Assembly (NCBI RefSeq): GCF_913055835.1
Contig: NZ_CAJXKQ010000009.1
Coordinates: 1-64,000 of the forward strand
Source of the DNA: an uncultured Marinobacter sp.
Lineage (GTDB): Bacteria > Pseudomonadota > Gammaproteobacteria > Pseudomonadales > Oleiphilaceae
DNA length: 64,000 bases
Reading direction: 5' to 3'
Under the pieces are notes generated by a model that made no database searches, was not told the origin of the DNA, and was given only the letters and a program-made list of their open reading frames with translations. Position 1 is the stretch's first letter, and every line of letters starts with the position of its first letter. Below, piece by piece: positions 27,873 through 39,934 of the stretch. A program made the position numbers and the translations under genes.

Positions 27873-28742
27873 TCAACCTTTGACAGATCCAGCGGTCAGG
27901 CCCCGGATGAAGTATTTGCCGGCGACGATGTAGACCACCAGTGTGGGCAGCGCCGCAATCATGGCTGCCGCCATATCCACGTTGTATTCCTTCACACCGG
28001 TGCTGGTGTTCACCAGATTATTCAGGGCCACTGTGATGGGCTGGCTGTCGCCGCTGGCGAACACCACGCCAAACAGGAAGTCGTTCCAGATCTGGGTGAA
28101 CTGCCAGATCAGTGACACCATGAATATGGGCGTGGACATGGGTAGCAGGATGCGAAAGAAAATGGTGAAGAAGCCGGCACCGTCCAGCCGGGCCGCCTTG
28201 ATTAGCGCATCCGGAATGGCTACGTAATAGTTCCGGAAGAACAACGTGGTGAACGCCACCCCGTAAATCACGTGCACCAGCACCAGGCCGCTGGTGGTAT
28301 TGGCCAGGCCAAGTTTCCCGAGGGTGGCAGCCATCGGCAACAGAACCACCTGGAACGGTACAAAGCAGCCGAAAAGCAGCATGCCGAAGAACAGGTCGGA
28401 GCCCTTAAACTTCCACTTGGACAGCACATAGCCGTTGAAGGCACCCAGCAAGGTGGAAATCAGTACCGCGGGTACGGTCATCTTGAACGAATTCCAGAAA
28501 TAGCCGCTGATCCCTTCACACTGGACCCCGGTACAGGCCTCGGACCAGGCCTTGGTCCAGCCAATGGTGGTCCAGTCCGTGGGCAGGGCCATCAGGTTGC
28601 CGGTCCGGATATCCATGGGTGTCTTGAAGCTGGTTACCAGCATGATAAACAGCGGAATCAGGTAAACCAGGGCGGCCAGGAGCAAAAGCCCGTAGACGGC
28701 CACGCGACTGGGACGAAAGCCGGTGCGAACCACATCAGTCAT
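27873..28742 (-). CDS. gtsC: Sugar ABC transporter permease GtsC
   Basis: 289 aa with six membrane segments. The coupling-loop EAA-type motif reads AARLDGAGFFTIFFRILLP. It resembles MalG-type permeases. It overlaps gtsB by eight bases, a sign of coupled translation. Confidence 0.9.
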   Translation of the reverse strand: MTDVVRTGFRPSRVAVYGLLLLAALVYLIPLFIMLVTSFKTPMDIRTGNLMALPTDWTTIGWTKAWSEACTGVQCEGISGYFWNSFKMTVPAVLISTLLGAFNGYVLSKWKFKGSDLFFGMLLFGCFVPFQVVLLPMAATLGKLGLANTTSGLVLVHVIYGVAFTTLFFRNYYVAIPDALIKAARLDGAGFFTIFFRILLPMSTPIFMVSLIWQFTQIWNDFLFGVVFASGDSQPITVALNNLVNTSTGVKEYNVDMAAAMIAALPTLVVYIVAGKYFIRGLTAGSVKG

Positions 28743-29661
28743 GGCGTTTCTCCCTCAGTTCCGAATACAGGTAAGGCACGATCAGGGCCAGAATGGCGCC
28801 CAGCATCAGCATGGCACTGGCGGAACCCAGGCCCATCTGGCCTCGGGTGAAGGTGTGGGCGTACATGAATACCGCCGGCAGGTCGGTGGAGTAGCCCGGA
28901 CCACCGGCAGTCATGGCCATCACCAGGTCGAAGCTCTTGATCGCGATGTGAGCCAGCACCATGACGGCGCTGAAAAACACCGGTCGCAGGGATGGCAGGA
29001 TGATTTTCCAGTAGATCAGTGGCAGGCTGGCGCCATCGACCCGGGCAGCCCGGATAATAGAGGAATCCACACCGCGAAGGCCGGCCAGGAACAGAGCCAT
29101 CACGAAGCCGGAGGCCTGCCAGACCGCGGCCATCACGATGGTATAGATAGCCATGTCCGAGCTCACCAGCCAGTCGAAGCTGAACGACGTCCAACCCCAG
29201 TCGTGCATGAGCTTTTCCAGCCCGAGGCTGGGATTGAGGATCCATTTCCAGACGGTGCCGGTGACAATCATCGACAGAGCCATGGGGTAGAGATAGATGG
29301 TACGGATCGCACCTTCCTGGCGAATTCGCTGATCCAGGAAAATCGCCAGGATCACGCCAATCACCAGACAGCTGAGAATGAACAGACCGCCAAAGATGCC
29401 CAGATTGACAGAGGCTGTCAGCCAGCGGTCATTGGCCATCAGCTTGGCGTACTGCTCGAAGCCGACAAAGTCATACACCGGCAGAAAGCTGGAGCTGGTG
29501 AACGACAGCACACCGGTCCAGAGCATGTAGCCGTATATGCCGACACCAATCAGGACGAATGTGGGCGCCACAACCAGCTTTGGCAGCCAGCGCTGCAACG
29601 CGTCAAGAAAGCGTGACGGCGCCCTGGCCACCCGGGCTGGATGGCGTTGAATGTGTTCCAT
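28735..29661 (-). CDS. gtsB: Sugar ABC transporter permease GtsB
   Basis: 308 aa MalF-type permease with about six membrane segments and an EAA-type loop near RAARVDGASLPLIYWKIILP. It follows gtsA after 54 bp that contain a strong hairpin. Confidence 0.9.
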   Translation of the reverse strand: MEHIQRHPARVARAPSRFLDALQRWLPKLVVAPTFVLIGVGIYGYMLWTGVLSFTSSSFLPVYDFVGFEQYAKLMANDRWLTASVNLGIFGGLFILSCLVIGVILAIFLDQRIRQEGAIRTIYLYPMALSMIVTGTVWKWILNPSLGLEKLMHDWGWTSFSFDWLVSSDMAIYTIVMAAVWQASGFVMALFLAGLRGVDSSIIRAARVDGASLPLIYWKIILPSLRPVFFSAVMVLAHIAIKSFDLVMAMTAGGPGYSTDLPAVFMYAHTFTRGQMGLGSASAMLMLGAILALIVPYLYSELREKRHD

Positions 29662-29682
29662 GATGAGTCTCCCGAGAGGATC

Positions 29683-29709
29683 AGGGGCCGCCCTGAAAGG
29701 GCAGCCCCT
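29683..29709 (-). other. Intercistronic hairpin between gtsA and gtsB
   Basis: Twelve-base arms with one mismatch (AGGGGCTGCCCT against AGGGCGGCCCCT) around three bases, without a T-run. Hairpins at this place often protect the binding-protein mRNA and lower expression of the permeases. That role is inferred from other ABC operons. Confidence 0.6.
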
Positions 29710-29715
29710 ACCGGA

Positions 29716-30975
29716 TCAGAGTGCCGCCTGGATAGCCGCTGCCAGCTGGTCAGTGGCCCGGGCCGGATCCTTGTTATCGGAGTTCACGAAGTTGGTCACC
29801 ACATCGAAGATCTGGCCCTGCACGTAGCTGGTGGTGGCCAGGCCATGGGCAAAGCTGGGCACCAGGCCGCCGTCGTCAGCACTGCTTTTGAAGGTGTCCA
29901 TGGATGCCTGGGCACAGGCGTCAAAGCCGGACATGTCCATGTCGGTACGGACCGGGATAGAGCCCTTGGCCTTGTTGAACACGGTCTGGAACTCCGGCTC
30001 CATGATCGTGCGAGCCAGGTCCTTCTGGGCTTTGGTGTTGTCGTCATCGCTGAGGCTGAACATGGCGAACGAGTCCACGTTGAAGGTGAACTGCCCACCA
30101 GTACCTGGTGCCGGGGCACAGATGTAATCCTCGCCCGGGGTCAGGCCGGCGGCGGTGAATTCACCCTTGGCCCAGTCGCCCATGATCTGCATGGCAGCTT
30201 CGCCTCGAATGACCATGCCGGTGGCGGTGTTCCAATCCCGTCCGGCGGCATCGTCATCCACGTAGCTCATTACCTTGGCAAATTCGGCGAAAACCTCTTC
30301 CATCCGGGCGCTGTTGATAACGTCCATGTCGTGTTCAACGAAGGCACTGGCGAAATCTTCCGGGCCCATGACCGCAAGCGCCACAGCTTCGAAAACCGTT
30401 GCGTCCTGCCAGGGCTGGCCTCCATGGGCCAGCGGGATAACACCGTCAGCTTCCAGCTTCTCAGCCGCGGCGTAGAATTCTTCCAGGGTCTTGGGCACAG
30501 CAACCCCTGCGCTCTCAAGTACCTCCGGGTTGGCCCAAAGCCAGTTAACCCGGTGCACGTTCACCGGTACGGCGACGTAGCTGTCCTCGTATTGCATGAC
30601 ATCGGCGATCACCGGCGGAATCAGTTGATCCCACTGATTCGCCTCAGCCACATCATCCAGGCTGGTGAGAAAGCCCAGTTTTGCCCACTCCCGGATGTCC
30701 AGCCCCTTGATCTGGGCGGCAGCCGGGGGATTGCCAGAAACAGCGCGGGTCTTGAGCACAGTCATGGCGGCTTCGCCGCCGCCACCGGCCACGGCAAAAT
30801 CCTTCCAGGTGTGGCCCTGCTCTTCCATCATTTCTTTCAGTGCAGCGGCGGCGCGGGCTTCGCCGCCAGCGGTCCACCAGTGCAGGACTTCAACTTCGCC
30901 GGCCTGAATGGCCTGGGCCGGAAGCAATGCCGCGGATACGGCGGCGGCAGCAAGCGTTTTTTTGAACATAGTCAT
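29716..30975 (-). CDS. gtsA: Periplasmic sugar-binding protein GtsA
   Basis: 419 aa from the ATG at 30975, preceded by AGGAAGG; an in-frame TTG at 30981 is less likely. A Sec signal peptide ends near AIQAGE. The mature start [15 protein letters not shown] is like the Pseudomonas putida glucose-binding protein. It feeds GtsBCD with glucose or mannose by homology. Confidence 0.9.
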   Translation of the reverse strand: MTMFKKTLAAAAVSAALLPAQAIQAGEVEVLHWWTAGGEARAAAALKEMMEEQGHTWKDFAVAGGGGEAAMTVLKTRAVSGNPPAAAQIKGLDIREWAKLGFLTSLDDVAEANQWDQLIPPVIADVMQYEDSYVAVPVNVHRVNWLWANPEVLESAGVAVPKTLEEFYAAAEKLEADGVIPLAHGGQPWQDATVFEAVALAVMGPEDFASAFVEHDMDVINSARMEEVFAEFAKVMSYVDDDAAGRDWNTATGMVIRGEAAMQIMGDWAKGEFTAAGLTPGEDYICAPAPGTGGQFTFNVDSFAMFSLSDDDNTKAQKDLARTIMEPEFQTVFNKAKGSIPVRTDMDMSGFDACAQASMDTFKSSADDGGLVPSFAHGLATTSYVQGQIFDVVTNFVNSDNKDPARATDQLAAAIQAAL

Positions 30976-31011
30976 GGTCAATTCCTTCCTGTTTTGTTGT
31001 CTTGATCAGGT

Positions 31012-32481
<1,470 letters not shown>

Positions 32482-32539
32482 TTATTGGCAATTCGGAGTC
32501 TATGGCAAGAAACGAACACTCTACGTATCAAAGGGAAAT

Positions 32540-32567
32540 GCCCATGTAACAGGGTTGTTACATGGGC
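32540..32567. promoter_or_regulatory. Perfect 12-base palindrome between gtrS and porin gene
   Basis: Arms GCCCATGTAACA and TGTTACATGGGC flank four bases. It starts three bases after the kinase stop and is about 80 bp upstream of the porin start. It could be a terminator without a U-run, or an operator with core TGTAACA-N4-TGTTACA controlling the sugar operon. Confidence 0.55.
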
Positions 32568-32569
32568 CG

Positions 32570-34036
32570 TCAGTGGCGGGGCAAGGTCAGCTCTACATGC
32601 AGCCCACCGGTGGGCCGGTTGCGGATTTCCAGCTCACCGCCATGGCTTTGCGCAATGTTCCGCGCAATTCCCAAGCCGAGGCCAAAACCCTGGCGCTGGT
32701 TTTTGTCCAGCCGGTAATACGGCTCGAAGATGCGGGACAACTGGTCCTCGGACACACCCGGGCCCTCGTCCTCTACGTGGATCACCAACTGGCCCTCGGC
32801 ATCCTCAATTCGCACCAGGGCTGTATCGCCGTATTTCACGGCATTGTCCACCAGGTTTCCAAGGCACCGTTTCAGTGCCAGTGGCTTGCCCCGGTATGGC
32901 CGACAATGGCCCTGTACGGTCACCCGGTCCGGTCCCTCGCCCTGGTAGGCTTCCGCCATTCCCTTCAGCATACGCTCCACATCCACAGGTTCGGCATTCT
33001 CGTGTATATCGGTGTCTTTCATGGACTGGAGGGCATTTTTCGCCAGCAATTCCAGCTCATGGAGGTCCGCCTCCAGGCGCTCGCGCATGACCTCGTCGTC
33101 AATCAGGTCCACCCGCAAACGCAACCGTGTGATCGGGGTTTTGAGGTCGTGGGAAATGGCCCGGAACAGCTGGTTACGGTCGCTGATGTAACTCTGTAAT
33201 CGGCGACGCATGGTATTGAAGCTGCGGGTTACGGCCAGAATTTCTGCACTCCCCTTCTCTACCAGGGGTGGCTGATTATCCTGGAGGGGCAGATCCCGGG
33301 CAGCCTTGGCCAGTTTGCGCAGCGGCCGCGTCTGTTGTCTGATCAGCCACGCCAGTACAGGAAACAGTATGGCGATCATCACCACCAGAAACAGGATCTG
33401 TTGCCCTGGTATCCCCTCATCCTCAAGGGACACGTACGGAGCCGGCAGAGCCGCCGCCAGGTACAGCCACTCTCCCTCTGCCACCTCGACCTGGGTAACC
33501 AGCACCGGCGGGTTCAAAGGCTCGAGCGTCAGTGCATAGTGAGCCCAGGACCGGGGCAACGCATCAAGCGGCAACTCGCTGTTGAGAATTCGCAGGCTGG
33601 ATGGGTCTACGAAGTCGACATGAAGATTGATCCTGTTGCCCAGCCGTCTGCGCAAGACCGACTCAACTTCTTCCGTCACCAGCCGTTTCCGCTCAGTGTC
33701 CGGTAACGGCACCATATCGATACGTTTGTCATTGAGCGAGACGAAAAAACGTGTACCGCCCATGTCCCGGAGCTGGTCCAGTACAATGTGCCGGTACTCC
33801 AGGGGCAACGAGTTGAAGAATTGCGCCGTGGCCGCCGCTGACTGGGCCAGGTTACGGGTGGTGGCCACCAGCCCTTCCACCTGCTGGGCCCGGAAGGTAG
33901 CTATCCAGGCGGCGCTGGAAATAATCTGGGCGCTTGCCATTGCCAGCAGTGTCAGCAGCAATACCCTGCCAAGCAGTGATGAGGGAAACCAGCGCCAGGA
34001 TTTCTTGCCCGCCTCACCCGCATTATTCGGAAACAT
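32570..34036 (-). CDS. gtrS: Sensor histidine kinase GtrS-like
   Basis: 488 aa. Two membrane helices (about 22-45 and 213-233) enclose a periplasmic sensor region, followed by HAMP and HisKA with the phosphorylated His296 in FRAISHDLKTPITR. ATPase motifs NLVDNAVKYG and GLGLGIA follow. The order response regulator-kinase-porin-gtsABCD matches the Pseudomonas gltR-gtrS-glt cluster, where the kinase senses 2-ketogluconate/6-phosphogluconate-type signals. The ligand here is inferred. Confidence 0.85.
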   Translation of the reverse strand: MFPNNAGEAGKKSWRWFPSSLLGRVLLLTLLAMASAQIISSAAWIATFRAQQVEGLVATTRNLAQSAAATAQFFNSLPLEYRHIVLDQLRDMGGTRFFVSLNDKRIDMVPLPDTERKRLVTEEVESVLRRRLGNRINLHVDFVDPSSLRILNSELPLDALPRSWAHYALTLEPLNPPVLVTQVEVAEGEWLYLAAALPAPYVSLEDEGIPGQQILFLVVMIAILFPVLAWLIRQQTRPLRKLAKAARDLPLQDNQPPLVEKGSAEILAVTRSFNTMRRRLQSYISDRNQLFRAISHDLKTPITRLRLRVDLIDDEVMRERLEADLHELELLAKNALQSMKDTDIHENAEPVDVERMLKGMAEAYQGEGPDRVTVQGHCRPYRGKPLALKRCLGNLVDNAVKYGDTALVRIEDAEGQLVIHVEDEGPGVSEDQLSRIFEPYYRLDKNQRQGFGLGLGIARNIAQSHGGELEIRNRPTGGLHVELTLPRH

Positions 34037-34763
34037 GGGTCACCGTTGCCGCCAGAAGGTAGCCAGCGCCCCGCACTGTTTTGATCAGTCTGGGGTTACG
34101 GCCCTGATCTCCCAACCGTTGCCGTAATCGACTCACCGCCACATCCACCACCCTGTCCAGGGGCATGGATTCACGACCACGGGTAACGTCAGAAATCGTG
34201 TCACGGTCCAGCACCTGATTGGGATGACTGAGAAACAGCTGGAGCAGAGCGAAGTCTGCGCCGGACAGTGCCGTGCCCTGCTGATTCTCGTCGATCAGTT
34301 CGTGGGCCAGGGTATCGAGCCGCCAACGATCAAAGACAACGTAGCGAGGGTTGTCGGATCGACTGAAACTCGCCCTGCGAAGGAGAGCCTTCACTCTGGC
34401 CTGCAACTCCCGCGCACTGAAGGGTTTGGCGAGGTAATCATCGGCGCCGAGTTCCAGCCCCACGACCCTGTCGGTTTCATCGGAGCTTGCCGTGAGCATA
34501 ATGATCGGTACCCGACTGTGCTCACGAATCTGCCGGCACAGGGTGAAACCGTCGTCGCCGGGCAACATGACATCCAGCACAATCAGGTCGACATGCGCCG
34601 CGTCCAGCTGCAAGCGCATTTCGTCGCCATCCCCCGCGGTCCGGACCTCGTACCCCACCCTGCTCAGGTGCTCCTCCAGCAGCTCACGGATGGCAGCGTC
34701 GTCATCCACGACGAGTATCGATGCTTTTCGTTCATTCATGGGTTGGTCTTTGTTGTTATTCAT
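34023..34763 (-). CDS. gltR: OmpR-family response regulator GltR-like
   Basis: 246 aa from 34763; a start at 34739 (MNERKASILVVDDD) is equally possible, and neither has a strong ribosome site. The receiver phosphoacceptor is the Asp in LIVLDVMLPGDDG, and a winged-helix DNA-binding domain ends with RTVRGAGYLL. It overlaps gtrS by 14 bases. It probably activates the downstream sugar uptake genes. Confidence 0.87.
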   Translation of the reverse strand: MNNNKDQPMNERKASILVVDDDAAIRELLEEHLSRVGYEVRTAGDGDEMRLQLDAAHVDLIVLDVMLPGDDGFTLCRQIREHSRVPIIMLTASSDETDRVVGLELGADDYLAKPFSARELQARVKALLRRASFSRSDNPRYVVFDRWRLDTLAHELIDENQQGTALSGADFALLQLFLSHPNQVLDRDTISDVTRGRESMPLDRVVDVAVSRLRQRLGDQGRNPRLIKTVRGAGYLLAATVTHVSE

Positions 34764-34859
34764 GCCTATCAGAATATGTCCTAACGTTGTGCAGCAAAAG
34801 CCCCACATTGGTGCTAGCCTGACGTAAGGATTGTTAACATCACGGATGCTGACTTCACC

Positions 34860-36104
34860 ATGAACCTTCGACTCGCTCTGAGTCTGACAACAGTACTGTA
34901 TTCAACCGTGTGTCAGGCTCAGCCTCCGACGCTGAACCTCTACACCTTCGAAAGCCCACCCTATCAGGTGGCAAGCCAGGAAAAGGGTGGAGCCAATCGA
35001 ATTTCCGGCGAGACGGCAGACACAGTGGTTTGTGCCGCAAACCGCGCCGGCTGGGCAACACGCATCCGGATCACGCCCCAGAATCGCGCCATACACTCTC
35101 TGGAACGCAACATGATCGATGGGTATTTTGCCATTGATCCCTCCGCAGAACTCGACAACATAGCCAAACGCAGCGATCCGGTGGCTCTGGAGAAATGGTA
35201 CTTTTTCACCAGGGGCAATAAAGCGTTTACCGACAACATGCGAATCGGGGTCGTGGCCGGCAGCAACGAAGAAGCCTGGCTGGAAGCCAACGGCTACTCC
35301 ATATTCCTGAGCGTGTCTTCACCGTCGCAGTTGCTCGCGCTACTCAAACGGGGACGAATCGATACGGCAATGATGGATGAGCGCGTCATGAACCGTCTCC
35401 GTTACGAAAACGATTCGGAGGGCACACAACTCAGTGCCCATTTTGTCCGTTACGCGCCACTCTACCTGTATCTGAACGAAGCCTTCGTTTCCAACTATCC
35501 TGATTTTCTCGGCACTTTCAACCGAACGCTGAACAGCTGCATGGCCGGTCACCTTGCACTGTCCGAAGAGGAAGAACGCCGCATCACAGAACTATCGAGC
35601 CGCCTGTTCAAGGAAATGAACAGCATTCTGGACATCCGCCAGATCATTGATGCAGGCCCCAGGCAGGAAAGCTTTACCGACGTAATGACCCTTGACAGTC
35701 AGTGGCAAGCGCTGGCGCCGGTCACGATGCCTGATCTGGCCGAAAGAATCCTCGCGCTTCCGGGCTCCAGGGCACTTCTGGCCTGGCAGAAGTCTCACCA
35801 AGGCCTTGTAACCGAGGTTATGCTGATCAACGACATGGGAACTTTAGCCGCAATGAGCCAGCTCACATCCGACTACTGGCAGGGTGACGAACCCAAGTTC
35901 CAGAGGGTAATGGAGAACACGGCAGCGAACCCAGGTACAAACCGGCCGCTGTACGTATCCCCTATAAGATATGACACGTCAGCGGCCCGCTTTCAGGTGA
36001 CTGTGAGCACACCGGTTTTACCGGGCAATGGAGACCGGGCGAACGGAGTTATCGTGATCGGGCTCAGCATTGAAGAGGCTCTGAGCGACGCGGAACGACT
36101 CTGA
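34860..36104 (+). CDS. Periplasmic protein: solute-binding domain plus Cache-like domain
   Basis: 414 aa with a Sec signal peptide (cut near VCQAQP). Residues about 25-240 look like a family-3 solute-binding domain (LNLYTFESPPYQ at the start and a MIDGYFAIDPS stretch). Residues about 270-410 resemble a Cache sensor domain (LLAWQKSHQG, VTEVMLINDMG, VTVSTPVL, NGVIVIGLS). There is no membrane helix after the signal peptide and no output domain. It is divergent from gltR and convergent with ftsH. No partner is visible nearby, and the function is unknown. Confidence 0.6.
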   Translation: MNLRLALSLTTVLYSTVCQAQPPTLNLYTFESPPYQVASQEKGGANRISGETADTVVCAANRAGWATRIRITPQNRAIHSLERNMIDGYFAIDPSAELDNIAKRSDPVALEKWYFFTRGNKAFTDNMRIGVVAGSNEEAWLEANGYSIFLSVSSPSQLLALLKRGRIDTAMMDERVMNRLRYENDSEGTQLSAHFVRYAPLYLYLNEAFVSNYPDFLGTFNRTLNSCMAGHLALSEEEERRITELSSRLFKEMNSILDIRQIIDAGPRQESFTDVMTLDSQWQALAPVTMPDLAERILALPGSRALLAWQKSHQGLVTEVMLINDMGTLAAMSQLTSDYWQGDEPKFQRVMENTAANPGTNRPLYVSPIRYDTSAARFQVTVSTPVLPGNGDRANGVIVIGLSIEEALSDAERL

Positions 36105-36113
36105 AGCACCTCA

Positions 36114-38060
36114 TCAGTTCCGCTCATTACCGCCAGCGCCCAGCAGCGAGTCGATCTCCCGGGCCTCAAGCGTCTCTTCTTCAAACAGCCTGTTGGCAAG
36201 CCGCTCGAGTTGATCTCGGTTGTCCTCAAGACGTTTGGCCACATCCTTCTCGATACCGGTGATCAGCTTTCTGACTTCGTCGTCAATTTTCTCCGCGGTA
36301 GCCTCGCTGAAATCCCGTTCACGGGAGATTTCGTGACCAAGAAACACTTCTTCCTGGCTCGAACTGACCGATACGGGGCCGATCGCATCGCTCATCCCCC
36401 AGCGGGAAACCATCCTTCGGGCGAGCTTGGTGGCCTGTTCAATATCATTCTCGGCGCCACTGCTCACCTCACCGAATATCAGCCGTTCGGACACGCGACC
36501 GCCCAGCATCACGGCAATTCGGTCGCGGGCATAGCTGGCGGTCATGTTCAAACGTTCCTCGTCCGGCGCCTGTTCAGTCAAGCCGAGAGCCCTGCCCCGG
36601 GGAATAATGGTAACTTTTTCCAGCGGATCCGCCTTCGGAAACAGCAGGGCTGTCAGCGCATGGCCGGATTCGTGGAAGGCGATGACCTTTTTCTCCTCAT
36701 CGCTCAGGGTCTGCTCGCGTTCGGCCCCCATCAGGATCTTGTCCCGGGCAAGATCGAAATGGGCCATGGCAACGAGTTGGCTGTCATCCCGGCCGGCGAA
36801 CAGGGCTGCCTCGTTCGCCAGGTTTTCCAGGTCTGCCCCGGAGAACCCCACGGTTCGACGGGCCACTGCCGTAAGATCCACATCGTCATCCAGGGGCATG
36901 GCCTTGGTATGGATCTCGAGAATCCTCTCCCGCGCCTTCCTGTGGGGACTATCCATCGTAACCTTCCGGTCAAACCGTCCCGGCCGCATTAGCGCGGGGT
37001 CCAGCACATCCGGACGGTTGGTGGCAGCAATTACGACCACCGCTTCATGGGGCGAAAAGCCGTCCATTTCCGACAGAATCTGGTTCAGGGTCTGCTCGCG
37101 CTCGTCGTGGCCACCGCCAACGCCGGCTCCCCGGGAACGACCAATGGCATCCAGCTCGTCAATGAAAATGATCGCCGGCGCTTCCTTGCGGGCCTCTTCA
37201 AACATGTTGCGAACCCGGGAAGCGCCGACACCCACAAACATCTCGATAAATTCGGACCCGGAAATGGAAAAGAACGGCACATCGGCCTCGCCGGCCACCG
37301 CCCTCGCCATCAGGGTTTTACCGGTGCCGGGCGGCCCGACCATCAGCACACCACGGGGCAATTTGGCGCCCAGGCGCTGGTAGTAGGACGGATTCTTGAG
37401 ATAGTCGACGATTTCGGTCAGGTCCTTCTTGGCACTGTCCGACCCTGCAATATCCTCAAAAGTTTTACCGGGCTCGTCCCTCTGGAAGCGCTTGGCCTTG
37501 GATTTACCCATGCTGAACAGACCACCGCCCTGCTGGCCACTCATCTGCCGGGCCATGCGCTGCCAGAAATAGATAAAAATGCCCAGGATGATCAGCCAGG
37601 GGAGAAAATTCACCAGCATCCGCGAGAGCAGGTCCGGTCCGGATTCCCTGGCCGTGATGGGCACCCCGTTCTGCTCCAGAAGCTCCACGATCCGCGTTTC
37701 GCCCACCTCAGGAACCTGGCTCTGGAACGGCGTTCCGCCGGAGCCGTCGCCGCTGCCCTCGGCAGCCTTGAGGGTACCGCGCACCTGATGTCCCTCGATG
37801 GTGACCTCCGAAACCTGCCCGGAGGTCACCCGCTCCTTGAATTCGGTAAACGTCAGCTGTTCAAGGTTTGACTGACTGAACATCTGTATCGCGTAGAAAA
37901 CCAGGAAAGCGACAAGCAGGAAATTCACCACCCGAAGCCACTGGGGCGGCTCATTCTGCTGCTGCCCCTGCTCTGACATCGGATCACTCGGGCCCTGCTG
38001 GCGTCTTTCCTGATCCCCCCGAGTATCCTGTTGATTGGATCGCTGGACGTCGTTTGGCAT
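36114..38060 (-). CDS. ftsH: ATP-dependent zinc metalloprotease, FtsH paralogue
   Basis: 648 aa from 38060, where GGGAGG precedes the ATG. A polar Gln-rich N-terminus is followed by a first membrane helix, a periplasmic FtsH extracellular domain, a second helix, an AAA domain (Walker A GPPGTGKT, Walker [12 protein letters not shown]) and an M41 protease domain with the zinc motif HESGH. It degrades membrane and soluble proteins in relatives. The usual housekeeping neighbours (rlmE, folP, glmM) are absent, so this may be a second copy; the rest of the genome would be needed to tell. Confidence 0.88.
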   Translation of the reverse strand: MPNDVQRSNQQDTRGDQERRQQGPSDPMSEQGQQQNEPPQWLRVVNFLLVAFLVFYAIQMFSQSNLEQLTFTEFKERVTSGQVSEVTIEGHQVRGTLKAAEGSGDGSGGTPFQSQVPEVGETRIVELLEQNGVPITARESGPDLLSRMLVNFLPWLIILGIFIYFWQRMARQMSGQQGGGLFSMGKSKAKRFQRDEPGKTFEDIAGSDSAKKDLTEIVDYLKNPSYYQRLGAKLPRGVLMVGPPGTGKTLMARAVAGEADVPFFSISGSEFIEMFVGVGASRVRNMFEEARKEAPAIIFIDELDAIGRSRGAGVGGGHDEREQTLNQILSEMDGFSPHEAVVVIAATNRPDVLDPALMRPGRFDRKVTMDSPHRKARERILEIHTKAMPLDDDVDLTAVARRTVGFSGADLENLANEAALFAGRDDSQLVAMAHFDLARDKILMGAEREQTLSDEEKKVIAFHESGHALTALLFPKADPLEKVTIIPRGRALGLTEQAPDEERLNMTASYARDRIAVMLGGRVSERLIFGEVSSGAENDIEQATKLARRMVSRWGMSDAIGPVSVSSSQEEVFLGHEISRERDFSEATAEKIDDEVRKLITGIEKDVAKRLEDNRDQLERLANRLFEEETLEAREIDSLLGAGGNERN

Positions 38061-38187
38061 GGAGCCTCCCCGTCGACCGGTAAATTCAATCGGTATCAAA
38101 TCCTCCTGTTACTACCAACTCTGGCCTCGATCCCCCCGGTTTCAAGGTCGCTATTACCTGTAGAGGGCCTTTCAACCGGCAATTCCA

Positions 38188-39876
38188 TCAAGGTGGCCCT
38201 ACCTCGCAGGCCAGCACCAGGGCCCAGAACTCCGAGAAATCATTCACCACCACATCCGGCTTGTCCGGGTGCTTGTGGGTGCCCGGGAAAATCTTGTTCA
38301 GCCAGGGCAGGTCCCACTGGGCCCCGTTGAAAAATACCGAGGTCAGGCCGGCACGCTTGGCGGCAATCACATCGGTGGTACTGTCACCCACGTACCAGAC
38401 ACTCGGGTCGGGTGGATAATCCAGCTTCTGAACCGCCAGCAGCAGCTGATCGGGGTGGGGCTTTCGCAGGGGCGTGTCGTCACCACAGACATCGACATCA
38501 AAAAGGTGTGTCCAGCCGGTGTCTTCCACTGCCGCCAGTTCATGCTCGAAAAATTCGCGGTCCCGATTGGTAATGACACCCACCTGGATACCCAGCCGCC
38601 TCAAACCTTCCAGCACTTCCCGAACCTTCGGCTCGAAGGCCTTCACGGTTCCGTAGTGTTTTCGGTAGTGATGGTTGAACGCCTGGTGAGCGATCTGTTT
38701 GGCTTCCTGATCTTCCCCGAACAGCACCTCAAAAATATCGGTTCGGGAAATCTTGCGGTCTGCCTTTACCTTGGGGTGCAGCTTCGCGAACTCCCGCACG
38801 TAGGCAACCAGCTTTACGTCTTCCGGGGTCTTGCTGTCTTCCGGGGCCACCATGCGGTCCATCAGTTTGAGCTTGTGGAAATCCGGGAGCATGTCATCCA
38901 CTGCGTGGTACATGGCATCAAGGGTATCCACCAGGGTGGCGTGCCAGTCGAAAAGGATGACCGCCGGGCGAATGAGCTTGACCACCGCCGGGTGCCAGTC
39001 CGGCTCGATTCTTGGCTCTGGCCGCTGAGGCGGCGGGAAAGGCCGTGGGCGAACCTCGGCAGGTGTCTGTTCAAAGGCTTCCGGCTGGCTCCGCTCAAGC
39101 AGGGCCAGCAGGTCCATCAGGTCTTCAAAACTGTCCAGAATGGCCGCGGGGGCATCCCGGTGCGAGAACCAACTGTCGATCCGACCGGATTCCCAGCAGG
39201 CCCCGTTATAGAAAACGCCTGACACGCCAGCCTTGTTGGCGGTGAGCATGTCCACGTAGCTGTCACCCACGTACCAGGCTTTTTCATCCGCTGGCAGATC
39301 AAGCTTTTCAAGAGTTTTGAGAATCACCTCGGGATCGGGCTTGTACTCGGTTACGTCGTCGGCACACACCGTGGTATCGAAAAGGTTCCGCCATCGGCCT
39401 TCATCCACCGTTTGTAGCTCACGGTCCAGGAACTCGCGGTTGCGGTTGGTGGATACCGCCAGCCGGATCCCCATGGATTTCAAGGCACAGAGATACTCAT
39501 ACGCGCCGGGTTGAAAAGGTTTCACCTGCCCGAAATATCGACGGTAAGCTTCGTTATAGGCCTTATGGGCAATCAGTTTGGCTTCTTTGTCATCACCAAA
39601 AATGGCGTTGAAAATGTCCGTTCTTGAGACCCGGCGCTCGGCCAGGATACGCGGATGCAGGCGCCGGAAAATCCGGATGTAGCGTACCAGGCGCGCATCG
39701 TCCGATGTTCGGCATTTGTCCTCGGGCAGGAGCCGCTCCACCAGCCCCAGATCCTCAAGCTGCGGCAGCATGTCTTCCATGGCACTGAACATGGCATCGT
39801 GGGTGTCTACCAGGGTGCCGTGCCAGTCGAAGATCAGAACTGAGGGCGCGGAGATGGAGTCACAGAATCGGGCCAT
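38188..39876 (-). CDS. Tandem double HAD-superfamily protein
   Basis: 562 aa from 39876 (AAGGA upstream); longer starts to 39948 are weaker. Two clearly duplicated HAD domains lie at about residues 10-260 and 295-555. Each has four motifs: DWHGTLVDT or [14 protein letters not shown] or ITNRD, KPDPE or KPHPD, and VGDSYVD or VGDSTTD. In both, the second Asp of the DxD signature is His. That Asp is the acid/base in most phosphatases, so the chemistry may differ. The domains share an unusual cap with SRTDIF. The substrate is unknown. Confidence 0.8.
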   Translation of the reverse strand: MARFCDSISAPSVLIFDWHGTLVDTHDAMFSAMEDMLPQLEDLGLVERLLPEDKCRTSDDARLVRYIRIFRRLHPRILAERRVSRTDIFNAIFGDDKEAKLIAHKAYNEAYRRYFGQVKPFQPGAYEYLCALKSMGIRLAVSTNRNREFLDRELQTVDEGRWRNLFDTTVCADDVTEYKPDPEVILKTLEKLDLPADEKAWYVGDSYVDMLTANKAGVSGVFYNGACWESGRIDSWFSHRDAPAAILDSFEDLMDLLALLERSQPEAFEQTPAEVRPRPFPPPQRPEPRIEPDWHPAVVKLIRPAVILFDWHATLVDTLDAMYHAVDDMLPDFHKLKLMDRMVAPEDSKTPEDVKLVAYVREFAKLHPKVKADRKISRTDIFEVLFGEDQEAKQIAHQAFNHHYRKHYGTVKAFEPKVREVLEGLRRLGIQVGVITNRDREFFEHELAAVEDTGWTHLFDVDVCGDDTPLRKPHPDQLLLAVQKLDYPPDPSVWYVGDSTTDVIAAKRAGLTSVFFNGAQWDLPWLNKIFPGTHKHPDKPDVVVNDFSEFWALVLACEVGPP

Positions 39877-39934
39877 GAACAATCCTTCGGAATTTGAGCA
39901 ACGTATACGGGTCATTGTCAGTAAAAACCATATA

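Noticed and set aside
38137..38152. CTTGAAA on the minus strand before ftsH, like a sigma-32 -35 element
   Set aside because: No CCCCAT-type -10 sequence at the right distance; too weak to call a heat-shock promoter.
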